Assembly (NCBI RefSeq): GCF_021134715.1
Contig: NC_060017.1
Coordinates: 2,294,001-2,358,000, forward strand
Length of the DNA stretch: 64,000 bases
Origin: Daphnia pulex
Taxonomy: Eukaryota > Arthropoda > Branchiopoda > Diplostraca > Daphniidae
Direction of reading: 5' to 3'
Position numbers and translations under genes: made by a program
In this document: in pieces, positions 1 through 12,672 of the stretch
Position numbering within the stretch: the first letter of the stretch is position 1
How the letters are laid out: each line of letters begins with the position of its first letter
The notes under the pieces: model-generated
The model's input: the letters and a program-made list of their open reading frames with translations, nothing else
Told to the model about the DNA's origin: nothing
Database searches by the model: none

Positions 1-774
1 GGAATCCACTGGAGAAGAAAAAGAAACGTGATTAAATTGAAGATAACAGCATGATTGTCCGACAAAGCAGTTGATGTCATACAGTTTGAAGTATTAGGTT
101 AGAACCTACCGTCGAAATCCAATGCATAATTCCAGTCGTTGAAAGCTATCCAGCGGTAATTGCCATCGTTGAAACGATAGAGAAGAGGTCCGGAACGGAG
201 GACTCCGGCTCGTTCCAAATCGGTGTAAATTCCCCCTGGGACTTGGCCCTCAACAACCAGACCTGATTATAATATAACAGACCGTCACATAACAGAAATG
301 TTAATAAAACAACATACAAGGGCTTAGTCAGAAATTGGTTGAAAAATGAAATAAAATTAGAGAAGAGAAATCTCGCCAGGAAAAAATATTCGGTTCCGTC
401 TGGAATGAGATAGCCGGTCGTTCGTGTTTGTAAGAAGGTCAGATTATTATTAAGGGGAAAAAAATGAGAATAAACAAAACAGAATGGGAGAAGATTGGGA
501 GCGTAAGTACACGCACACGAGTCTTCCACGATATATACTCTAGTTTATATGCTGCTGCTGCTGCTGCTACATAACCGCGAGACTTACTGCCGTTGGGTAA
601 AGAAGTTCGCCACTGGTAACCGTTGGCCGTGGTCAAATCCAGTCGGACGTTCTCGGCCGACACAACTGATGGCCTGAATGTGTCGCCCGGCATGAGATGG
701 CAATAACACAAGGGAAGAATCAGCATCCAGAACGGCGTCCAATAGCTGGCACAAACCATTTGTTTCATCGTCAT
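1..774 (-). CDS. Manba: beta-mannosidase, 5' end of gene (partial)
   Basis: Lysosomal glycoside hydrolase family 2 enzyme that removes beta-mannose from N-glycan fragments. Only the N-terminus is here. Exon 1 (774-588) starts with ATG and encodes a hydrophobic signal peptide (FWMLILPLCYCHL) and the start of the mature protein. Exon 2 (262-110) encodes the N-terminal domain with VPGGIYTDLERAGV and YRFNDGNYRWIAFNDWNY, which match the beta-mannosidase pattern 'VPG..H..L...G', 'YRFND..YRW'. Exon 1 ends at GGCA|GTAAGT (phase 1) and exon 2 follows TCAG, so the split codon reads Ser and the frame is kept. Exon 2 ends at GACG|GTAGGT. An acceptor (CTTCTCCAG) places exon 3 at 8 and below, running off the window. 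The catalytic domain is outside. The splice model is firm; the enzyme call rests on the N-terminal motifs. Confidence 0.85.
551..568. repeat. (GCT)6 microsatellite
   Basis: Six perfect GCT units lie in intron 1 of the beta-mannosidase gene, just downstream of the exon 1 donor on the minus strand. Read in that direction the intron would encode a poly-alanine run if it were retained. Confidence 0.9.
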
Positions 775-3700
775 GAGCAGTTTAACTTCCAGAGTTTTTT
801 TATTTCTTTTTCATCACCAGGATGTCCAGGAGCAAAATTTAGACGCGAGATAAACACGGCAAATATGTAGAATTGGAAGGAAGAAAAAGAAACACCTTTT
901 TTTGTCTCGTTCGAACGGGAATTGGAGTACGACAACTTGAGGTTTGTTTCTCTCGAGAAACGCTCGTCTGTAACAACGTAAACAAACTGGGATGACAGTT
1001 GACACTGCCCCTTTTTCTTCTATCGCTCGTGTTTTGTTTTGTCTTTTCCTTATCAGCCTGTAACGTTGGAAGACTTTGAACCTCGCCTTAAGATATAAGC
1101 AGACGACAAACACCAGATATCTTAATCATCGAACTGTACTAAAATCGATACATAACGATTTGGCCGCTTGATTTGAATTGCGATAAGCTGTGTTTCGTAT
1201 AAATCTTCTTCTCTCATTTGTCAATTAAACCGAAGAAAAAGGGCGAATAGTAAAGAAAAAGTTTCGTTTCAAGATTTAAAGATGGTGACTCGGGGCTGAA
1301 GAGAGAGTAGGTCAGTGGACGCAAAAATAGCGCCGAGTCGATCACTGCGGCAGCCAAAGTCCAGTTTTGGCAGTGGTCCGTACATATCGTTAATATTCGA
1401 ACGGCCGAGAGCTTTTTCCCGTCCCATACAATCATACAAATCGCTGCCTATATTCTCTGTAGCTCATTGGCCAACGGGTGACCCATTTTTAATGATCATT
1501 GCGATGCTGTTTCTTTTCTATTTGAAAAGAGATTCGTATCGACAGATTTCTCCTCGTTTATTTTCAAGAAAACGTTCCGGTATCTTCTCCTTTAATGCAC
1601 TGCGGGCTATATATCTCCGTTGTTTCTTTTTACCTTTACGATTCATTTGAATAAACTTATAAATATTGAATAGATGCCGCACTACATACACAGCCTTTTA
1701 TCATATTATTATTTTTGATAAAGAGAACTGATAAAGAGAACTGATCAATAGAAAATCGATAGTGAAGTCGAGCGGTATAAAAACTCCGAAGGTCGTCGGC
1801 GGAGTCAATATCACGTTGGGCGCATACACACAGCCGTGTTGAGCTGTTTGCATAATTCATGGGCCGACTGTGAGAGTCGTGAGAGGTCAGATTTGCAACG
1901 CCCAGGTTTATTATTTAACTTTTTCTTCTTTTTGTCTCCATCCATCCCTGCCGCCTTTCCTTTATTTGTTGTTTTCCATAGATCCGTGTCGTGTGCCGTG
2001 CTGGCCCATACTGTTAATATCCCCCATATAAAAGGCGCATAAACCAAAATACCGAGTCAGCACAAAACAGCACAATGTCGTCATTATGTTACGACAGTTC
2101 ACGATCAAAACGTCTTATTGAATTTCTTTTTTCTTCTTCTCCGGAATGGATATCTCTTCTTGTTTGTGTATGCAAATAGAAATACAAAGATTTTTGTGAT
2201 TTATCTTAACCCGAGGTAACCAAAATAACAATCGACAGATGTCGACGGATGGGCGAATAAATAAGAAACAATCAGAAAAGATGAGAGACATGACTGTGGA
2301 TAAAAAGCGCATCATTTCAAGCGGAAAAACGACGAGAGAGAGAGTTTGAAAGGAGGGATGTCAATTCAAGTTGCACGAGTGGGAGAGCGGCGCAAAAGCT
2401 TTGCCAGCATCACGCTGCATGCGTTAACCAGATTAGCCAGGTGCTGCTGCCTCTGCCTGATGGGCGTCTAATATATTTGAATCGTGAAAGGGTACCGTTG
2501 AAAGGAGGAGGAAAGATGGTCATAACGAATGCAGAAGAAGAAGGAAAGAAAAGAAAAATGAAAGAATCGTGTAATGACGCAAACTCGATAGCGTCACGTA
2601 TACACGCAGTCAGCCAGAACCAAAACGGTCGATTCGTGTCAGCGAGCAACTAGGTGAACTCGCTCAAGAAATATTCGACTATTTTACCACTACATATACA
2701 GACCAGCAGCATCGAGCAAATGCACGGAAAGCTCATCATCATTCCTCATCTGCCACTGAGATCATTAGTAGATAAGTAATTTATTATTACTGCTGTTTAA
2801 TCTATTGATTAATAACACCCCATCAACAACAAACAACACGAAAAATGAAAATAAAGAAAAAGAATAATAAATAACTACCAAAATTGAAATGAAAGAGGCA
2901 TATATGCTAAGTAATGGGCTATTATTAATACCGGTACCCGGCTATGCGCTAATACTAAAATATGTTCGACCATTAACACTCAAACAACAATATCCCAACA
3001 GCTAGTAGCATCTTTTGGCCATGGTAATTATTCCAGATAGTTCGCTTCACAGATCCAACAGAATGTTACGGCCAGCAACCGCTCATTCTTTATCGGCCGC
3101 CCGATTCTTTCGTTCTGTTGTGTGCAAATTGCTTGACATAGAGAAGCAAGGGAGTGTAGAAGATGAGAAGTATTCCTCCAAGAAATTGTTGATATTTTTC
3201 AAATGTTGATGCCATAGATATTGTGTGCATTCAAAGTGGGTCATCTATTCAACTCCCGTGCCATTATACAATACTTGACCAGGAGACTATTTACGCTACA
3301 CTAGTACATAACAATGACGAGCATAAACCCTATATTAGGAAATAAGGAGAGATAACGGTTCCAATTAGTATTCTCTGATGAGAGCCGATGACCACACGCG
3401 CTCTGATATTTACCTATGCGTTCTCTCTAGGAAAACCGCACACCTTCACACTTCACGAGCAGCGACTTTTGAATTGCTTACGGCTGTAGCAGTGTAGCCG
3501 TATGCGTCCCATACGGGTGGTATGCGTCCATATACAAACCCGTGGTGTCACGACAGGCAGCACGTCCGCTCGCTCATTGCCGCGTTCATGCAACTGAAAA
3601 TGAAAAATGAAGACCCATTAGACTGACCACCTGTAAGACACCTTGTATATGTACAAATATGAGTGCATTCATCAAGAACCTGTGTGTTCTACCCATCGAA

Positions 3701-6700
3701 AGAGCTTAATCTAAATGGCGTAATCAGACTAAGACAAATTATAAATATGAACGGAAAAATATATGACAAGGAAGAATATGAGAACCTACTTGGTAGGTTA
3801 CAGCACAAAGTACCTCTATATTTATTAGATAATGAAGAATTTTAACGGAACGGAGGCCTTCACCGAAACCTGCATTGAAATATTCGTGTCACTCCACGGT
3901 GACAAATAATCTACAGACTCAGACAGGTATATAGTGAAGGCACCGAGGTGGAACCGACGCAGGTGCTGGGCAACGGCGTATTTCCTGGCGCAACATCCAC
4001 AAATCCTTCAAAATTAACACTCTATAGCCTCTATACAGTTTGTAACACAAGAGTGTGCATTGCAGCACCACTTTCCATAGTTTTAATAAATTTCAAGCAA
4101 CCACTTTCATCGCTTTCATTAATTTAATGGTCTGGGGTTTTTCTTTTTTTCGGCAGCACATATATCAGCGGTTGACCTCGGCGAACGTAAATTCGACAGT
4201 TCACTTTGACATTTTAAAAAAATTCCGTGGAATACATTAATATCTAAATTGCGTTGGTCTTTTTGTTTTCAAATGTATTTCATTCTGATTTTTTGCTCTT
4301 TCGTCCTCGATTCTTTGTTTGTTCTTTTTGATTCCAACGGGTATCGCGTCATTGACGCTGGCAAGGAATCAGCGAAAGTCTACGTGAAACCCGCTATGTT
4401 TCGTCCTTTTTTTCCCCCCACTTCGTTCGGAGTCTACTGTCATTTACGCCGGCTACACTTATTCACGAATATACGCGTACTTGAATATGATCGATTCGTT
4501 ACATCATACCGTTCATGGACGTTGAATTGCCATAGTAGACTTGAAATGCGAAAAAGGAGGGATAAAATAAAACAAAAAAAAAAAAAAACAGAATTATGAA
4601 TAAGTGTTGGCAGCTCATTTTCATATCATACGAAAACACAAACAGCACGTGTCCACCGCACGGACGTGAGACGTGAATGTAGTCCTTCCCTTTTTTTTCC
4701 CCTTCGTGCCTATTATTGTACACATATGGTTCTTTTTTTCTTTTTGGCCATCACCGGTGGAATTTACTGGTAGATATACGTGCAGCATATTCATGGCGCT
4801 TGAAACAAGGGCGTGTGAATGATTTCTTTCCTTTGTCTGCGTCCCTGGCGATTGCTTTAATGTGTAACGATCGGAATATATGAACGTAAACACAGCATGC
4901 GCAAATAGATCAGACCGAACGGTCCCGCTTCAGCAGATGTGTACACGCTACCAAAGTGTTGGGGGGGCAACCAAAATCTTTTCCCCGGAAAATCGTTTTT
5001 AGTTTTCTACTAGATTCTATCTTGGATATTATTATACAATCTACAAGGTGCTGCAATTCTCACCAATTGCATTGCGATTCGTTCCTCGTTTATATTACGC
5101 CACATATGAAACTAGAATACTATTGTATGCATCAGCAACAACTTATTGCCTTGATATGTCTGGTGTATATTACCATCAGCATCGCGTATAAAATACTCTG
5201 ACCTTTTGTACGGGTTTCATATACGTCTCTGCTTGATTTTCCCATATAAATTTTTCTCTTTGAGAATTCCAGTGAATGCCGGATCGACGCGCGAAGCCAA
5301 ACAACTTTCACTCGAGTGTGGGATGATGGCGCTTGATGAGCTTTGACTCTCCTTGTAATATCCGAAACAAAAGTTGTTTTGTTTTTTTCCTTTTCATTTG
5401 CTGATGGGAGGAATAAGGCTACGTATATAATATCACAAGTGCGGTAATGCGCAGGCCTTTTTGGTTTCGTATATTATAAACACACACCGTGGTATTAAGT
5501 TCGTCAATTGTTTGAGGTTACGTCGTCCAAAAGTTACGTCACTGCCGCCGAAACGCCGAGAAAAAAAAAATTCTTGTTGTTTTTCCTCCGGTGTAATTAT
5601 GGTAATGTTTATAACCCAGTTCACTGCCTTTTTGTGTGGCATTCCCGTGTAGGAATTGCGATGCTCCTATATGGGCATCCTATATAGCCTCTATACTCTC
5701 AAGGCACGCCACACACACACACACACTATGAAATCTATGATATAATAATAACTGAGAAACTGTTGTTGCTTCTCTCTCAGCTTTTCCCTTTGTCTTCTCT
5801 CCGTTCCTTCTGCTCAAGACTTCTTCTAACCCACTGCCTATTAAACCTACGCACGCTCATAAATAATAGACAATATGCTGCACAACCGGTGACTATATAG
5901 GGTTGCATATGTGATGGCGTGACTGCCTTCTATTTGAACTTGGCAGGCACGAGATGACAAAAAGAACGTGAAATGAGAAAATACATCCATTTGAAATTTT
6001 GTAGTTTTTTTTTTCCTTTTGTTTTGTCGCTGTACACCATTGTTTTCAAATATTTTTCTTTTCTGGGGGGGAGAGGGCTTTCTTTTCATTCATTCTTTTG
6101 TCCCTCGCTTTATTTTTGATAATTTCGCCAAATATTCAAGATATAAAAATGGCAAAACATATTCAATCCCCGATGGGCTGCAATTTAATCGAACGAGAAA
6201 GTTTTACTTTGGCGAGAAACAGACCAAGTGGGTTAAGTCTGCCCACATTTAATGATGTTGTTTGAGGAGGCCTCATTCATCGCATAATGTACACTAAACG
6301 TTTAGCAGCCAGCAATTAGCGCCCCCCAAAAGAAAACAACTAAAAGAACAAATAAAAATTCAAAGAAAGAGCGGACCGGGAAGACGGACGGTGAAATGTA
6401 TGGCAGCATTCACGCAAGCTGCTGCTGCTGCCTGGGCGTCGGTTCCATTTTCGGCTGACTTTTGCTGCGGTCGTTGGTCTGCTGCTATTTGCTGACGATG
6501 ACAAACGAACTTAGGTTTCTTTATATGCGTGTACAGCAGACAATATAATAGCGCAGAGTACAAGGCATAAATTTGATTTTACATCTCGTCGTCCATACAT
6601 GGTCAGAATGCTGAATAGGGCGTACCAGAATAAATTCTAACCCAGTTTGTTTGTCTTTTAAACTTTTAAAAAGAACAAAACCAAATCCAAAGTGCCTGTG

Positions 6701-9700
6701 ACGATAATCAAGTCGAAAGGGAAAATGACACACAAATCGGTCTCGCCAAAGTGATTGTAAAAACGCGGGGAAAAAATCAAATCGAATTATCGACGGTATC
6801 ATTTCAGGTTTTTGATTTGTTTCGAAACTATCCCATTTATTTTTTTGACGCAATACCAGTCGTACACAATCTGATGAATCTTGAGCTTCTATACGTATGA
6901 TTTTACTGTTATAGCGGTAACGGAACGTGTGTTCCCTTTCCGAGTCTATATACATTAGACGTAGACATTGTACACGAATGAACCCGCGTGTGTCTACACT
7001 TCATACATCTCCAGGTTTTTCTTTTTCTTTCTTTTTTTCTCAGAGAGGTTACAGTGGAAAAGGTTATGCCGGTTGGGAAAACGGTTGCAAGTGAGAAGTA
7101 AGAGCGGTCATAAAATTGGTAAGCAGAAGGCGCCAAGGCATATCCCCAATTCTGGTTTCCCTTTTTTGACACCGCAGACACCGCGTTGGGCTCCGCCGTC
7201 GCTTCGTCCTTATTATATATAGCAGAGAAAGTGAAGTGAAGGGCACACACGAACTCGGTTGGTCGCTCGTTTGATTGTTCCCCCTTCTTCTTCTTCTTCT
7301 TCTCTCTCTATCTCTCATTTCGATATTCCTCGGATTCAAATAAATATGGGACTGCGAGCACCCGCTGAAAACGAACGTCGTATATATACTTGGCTTTCTT
7401 CACCTTCTTCTTTTCTTTTCATTTTTTCTGAAAGCGAATCAGAAAAGAAAGAAAACGTTGTTTATTCCTTTTTTTCCATCCGGTCGGATGGGTCACAACC
7501 TCTCCAACCGCGCAAAAGGTAGTAGTACTTTGGAGAAGTCTTGCGGAAAGTCTTGGCTGGTTGGGAAACCTCAGCTCGGCGGTGGAGGTGGTTGCTGCCT
7601 TGCTGGTGTGTGTGAGCCAATCCCATTCATCACGGACGAAACAGACGAGCGGCGGGGGGGAAATTTGATGGGAAACGTCATATGTGCCGAACAATCCTCC
7701 TCCGCAACCAAATATAATGAGCCCCGTGAGCCGACGAGAGTGTCGTCCTGCGTTGGGTTGTTCACGGCCGACAAGAGAACGTTAGGGATGGAACGAAAAG
7801 AAGGGCTGGTGCTGGGCCGTGTGTGTGGAATTATTAGAAAAGGCAGTCACCGCATTGTCAGAGAACACCAGAAAGAGAGAGAGAGGTGGGCTGAAAAGTT
7901 AAAAAAGACGACTTTGAAAAGAGCGCTCTCATCTCTGGCGACTGTGACGCGTGATGGGATGATCCGCGTACGTGAATAAGAAGCTCTCAGCTGTATTTAC
8001 GCGAGCGGCACTATACAGGCGCAGTCTACCGTCCTGTGTACAACATGCACAATGAGGGTATTTATCTTGTCTTCTTCTTATTTTCCAAGGATCTCCTCTC
8101 TCTTTCTCATTGTCTCCTTTTCCTCTCTCTCTTTCGCCCTGTCAAGAAATCGCTGAGAAATTGGGTCGCACTGTACAGTCGCGCATCTTTTAACTGCCTT
8201 ATTCTTCTTCTTCTTCCTTCTGGTTTAGTACTACGACCTCTCATCACCTTGACCTGGCTTTCGGCTGTTTTGGTCGAGTGCTGCTGCTGATCCGCTGGAT
8301 GGAATTATTAGTTGGACCTTGAAGGCCGCGCGCTGTGTATACAAATTCATAATCGAAACCTTTCCTTTGCGTTCTCGAGAGAGAAGGGGAGAGAGTATAA
8401 GAGAGAAGGAGAGAAATAAGTGACAGTGGACAATCATTAACGGCCCCCAAATAATAATTATATTTGAGAGGGATTGTCTGATATCGACATTGTTTGTATT
8501 ATATCTCTACGGGAGACCTGGCAGTGCCAGTTCCTGTAATTAAACAGATTGGCAATTTTGTTAAACAGGTTTCTTTTTGTTTCTTGCGGGTATATTGATG
8601 TTGCCGGGCTGTGTCGTGTCTTTTCGTTTGTTTGTTGAGGGAGGACGACCGCCGCATCAACTTTCTCGCGGACCTCGACGGCCCTGCCAGCTCTCCTTGT
8701 GTGTGTGTGCATGCCCACGATTATGAGCAGCGTAGCCTTGATGAATTTGAAATTTCGAAAAAGAAATAAAAGCCAAAAAAAGCTAATTGATTGAAAATGG
8801 CACACACAAAAGTGAGAAAACTAAATAGGAAAAATAAGAAAGAAAGAAAGAATTAACGGTAAAATAAAACCTGCTATCTCTCTCGCTTTGAATATCCCGC
8901 GATGCCACAAATCAAAACATCTCGCTTGATGAATCAGCAGCGCAGCGACGAATTGGTGGTGTGTCCTCTTTCTCTTTTGTCGCCTTTCACCTCTCTCGCT
9001 TGCTGATGTCTTGATGCCCTTTTGGTTTTCAATCCCGAAATTTTCGAAACACGCAGCAAAACACACGTCACTCCTACACGGAGCAGACAGATAACGTTCA
9101 TCTTTTAATGCGTGGTTATAATTAATGGCCGCAATCGTTCGTTGGTTCTTTTTTTTTTACGTTTTCAAACCCAGTCCGTGCATCGTTCTAACTCTTTCTT
9201 CTTTGTTGGCTTTGGTAGTACACAGTTTCTGTTGCGGGACCGTGTCAAACGAGAAAGTTTGAAGCAGCTTCATATATTCGCTTCATTGGAGATAACAGCA
9301 AGCCCTGACGGAACGGATGGAACGCAGTGTGCAGCAACCAGCCCGCTGTGCTGCCGGCCTACCGAGCGGAATTGAACAATGAGACGGAACGCACGGCGGT
9401 GACGTCTTATCGGAATTTTTGTTGTTGTTGTTTTTTTTTTCTTCCAACGACAAGTAAAAATATAAAAAAATTTAGGTGATTGGTTCATCGCCGCACCGAA
9501 AACGGAAGCGATCGATGGCGGTGGCGACCTCGTTTAGTCCCGACAATGTTTCACGCTCCATTTGTTGCGGGAAGGAAGGGGTATTTTCTTGAAATGACTT
9601 CAACAGTGTCTCCATTGCGACCGAAACTATTGTGGAAAGCGGGCCGCAGCACTTAGCGTTAATTTTTTGTAAGGAAATTATAAGGCAATCGCAAAAAGTA

Positions 9701-12672
9701 GGAATAATAACGTTAAGAGGATAAATTAAAGAAACCAGGAGCTGGATTCCCCCCGCCACTAACTGACCACCTGACGACCGCTGAAAAAGAAAAACCATTT
9801 AACAAATGTAAATGCAACACTCGATTGGCTGCGCAGCAAAAATGTCCATGAATTTTAATTATACGCAGAATTTCGTTCTGCAATTTGATTTGAATCAACT
9901 GGAAATACATAAAGGGACACGATTAAGCAACAGCACACGATTTCAACCCCAAAAAGACATTCACTTTTCGCTATCGGCTCGGCCAATCTCCTGCCAATAA
10001 AATGGAGGTGACATTTCCAAAGTGTCAAGAAGAAATAAATAACGTTCTGGTCCACATCGGTAAAAATCTTGTACTATCTTCGCTGTATCTTTAGTCTCAA
10101 CTATACGACAGCAACGCCAACACACTTTCTATTTTAGCGGAGTGAAATAAAACCTTTCAGTGCGTTTATCGAAGATCTCAATAGCGGACTAATTAAGTTA
10201 GAAAAAAATGCCATCGGTAAATCTTACTGATCGATCGCCTACTATATCACCTCCATTCGAATCTAAGAATTTACAAAAATCCTTGAATGTGCGTTTGTTG
10301 CGTAGCTGCTGTGTGGCCCGATCCGGAAATATCCACTCAACATTCTAATCCATGCATGAAATAGCTACAAGGCATATGTGTCCAATGGTACGGGATATAT
10401 TTATGCGGCTGTATATAGGTAAAGCGGGGGAAACAATTTTCGAGAAATAAAATTCCCCAGAAAAAAATAGAGGTGACCCACACGCAGCACACACAATGTG
10501 CGAGTCCTACATATTACTCTTCTTATAGTAGTGTAGGGTATCGTCTAATAACGCTTCGTTGTACGTCCAGATGAAGGCGACAACGTGTGTGCAGTAATAG
10601 ATTAGGCTAATCGGATGAGTAGACTTGCGAGGTGGACACAAAAAAAAGTTCGCTTTATAGAGAGAGCGAATTCATCCGTGATGATGATGATTTCGTGTCG
10701 ACACCGTTTCTCTTTCTTCCTCATTTTTTTTTCTTTCTCCTCTCTTCGCTGTATATATCCCGGGCTATGTCATTTTACGGGGTTTTCTTCTAATAAATGC
10801 TTATCTCGATCCTTGTATCGCCGGGATGGGACGCAACGACGACATTTCTCACCAGCGATGAGGAGAAACCGGCGGTTCTCGACCAACGAACTCGAAAAAA
10901 GTCACCTAAATAAAAAAGAAGAAGAAGAAATTAAACCACTTTTGTTCAACGAAAAGCGAAGTCAACAAACAACTTTGCAGTCGAGCTAATTTGGATGATG
11001 ATCCAACCTCCATCAAAGCTTATCCCGCAACTTTTTTTTTTCTCTGGGATGACCTGTGAAAGGTACGCAATAAAACTATCGATAATACACGTCAAAAATG
11101 CAACGTCCAAAACTGTCCCGATGGACATTTTTTCGAATGGCGGAAGTCAAACCACTTTTGAATGTCTAAATGGAAAGTGGAGCAGCGTCTCGTTAATTCG
11201 GCAATTTTGGGACATTGGATTCTCAACACCACACACGACAATGAGTCGTCTGACTTTGTTTATAGACTCGCTGATAATAACGAGCTGAATAACAATTTAT
11301 CATCTGCAAATTGGATTCAAAAAATATATTACTCAGAGTTTAAGAGAAGTACCGCTTATCATTGGAGGACGAACGGAATGTTCGTGCCAACTCGAAGTCC
11401 GTCAGCAACATCAATCAACTCGGCAAAAGAAAAAAATTAAGCGCCGGGACAAAAAGAGAAGGGCCAAGAAGAAGAAACAAACAACAACAAAAAAAAAATA
11501 TTTCGAGCTTTAAGTGGAAAGGCAGTTATAGATTCGAAGGACAGCCAGCGTTGCGCCACTTCCTCATTGCTTTTTGGTAAATAGGGAAGAATAAAACTAG
11601 AAAAGGAAAAAAAAGGCAATCCGTCGTGAAGAGCTGGAGATTTCGTGTTTGTGTATAATAGGAGCTGTGTATAGTTGGGAACGAAAGCGAACTTATTCAA
11701 GGAGAACTTGTTTTTTTCATTTGTTCGACAGCGAGCAGCAGTCGATTGTTGTTGAATCTCCTATAGGCTCTTGTTGAATGCTCACCTTCTCCACTGTTGG
11801 AGGTGATCATTCGTACAAGAGCAACAAGTTGCAAACAAAACAAGAGTCCTCGCCCTTCTGTTGAAAAAATCACTGCCCTGCCCATTCCTCTCTCTCTTCC
11901 AACGCCAATGTGCAGACCAGCAACGATCATATGCGACCACACCCTGGGTTATGCCGGTTGTCGACCAAACGATTCACAGAGATTCCTTTCCTTTTCCTTC
12001 TCTGTCAATCTGTTCAACACAAGGTCTTCGCCTTGTGATAACTAAAAGAGGATCGATACGTTTGCCTCCTAATTCGTCTATCGTCCGCACTGCTGCACAC
12101 CCTGAAGAAAAGGAAATTTTAAAAAACAACTAGAACTGCTTGACCTCCACCAGAGCAAGAAGAGCGAGTTACTAGGAGATCAAACGACAAATTGGCCAGG
12201 TAGCTAGATTTCCGTGCGGTTCCTCCAGCTGCAGCAGCTCAACAGGTATATGCGCGCACACAAGTCTCCACCCACCCATTGAAAACTTACGCAAAGGCGA
12301 TTTTATTTTTTCTTTCTTTCCTACCTATCCCCCCCCTTCTCTTACTCTTATGTTTTCTCCCCGCCTCCTGCCAAGTGTGTCCAGAGGCCCATATCACCTG
12401 GCGGTCTCTGTGGGTTCCCCGTCAGTCGCTGGATAACTACTCTCACGCGCGCCAGCGGAACAGCAGCGCTCCGCACAGCCACCACGCCGTTCCGACTCGT
12501 CCTATTTGAAAATCATTTTTGATTGTTTGTTCGTTCGTTTGCTGGGCATTGGGGCAGTCGAACCCAATTCCAAGTGAAGTTCAACAGCACCTACTGCTAC
12601 TCCTTTTTTTTGTCTTAACAATTACAAATTTTGTCTTGGGATTCTCCTGCCTTTTTGTTTTGATATTTCATC
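775..12672. other. 12 kb intergenic region, no recognised gene
   Basis: This stretch separates the start codons of the minus-strand beta-mannosidase and the plus-strand chitin deacetylase, so it should hold both promoters. It contains many T-rich and CTT/TCT tracts, short simple repeats and scattered ORFs of 60-173 codons. None has recognisable domains, compositional bias or a convincing splice pattern. The longest, 7458-7979 (+), is low-complexity and unrecognised. About 120 bp before the deacetylase ATG is probably its 5' UTR. No tRNA or rRNA was seen. Confidence 0.6.
5709..5726. repeat. (CA)n microsatellite
   Basis: A run of nine alternating CA units following CACGCCA. Simple-sequence repeat with no associated gene. 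Confidence 0.85.

Noticed and set aside
3663..3845. Short ORF with a Lys/Glu/Tyr-rich peptide
   Set aside because: Looks mildly protein-like, but there is no domain, no upstream start context and no neighbouring exon.
7458..7979. 173-codon plus-strand ORF
   Set aside because: Starts inside a T-rich tract, has no recognisable domain, and overlaps ORFs on the other strand. Chance is the better explanation.
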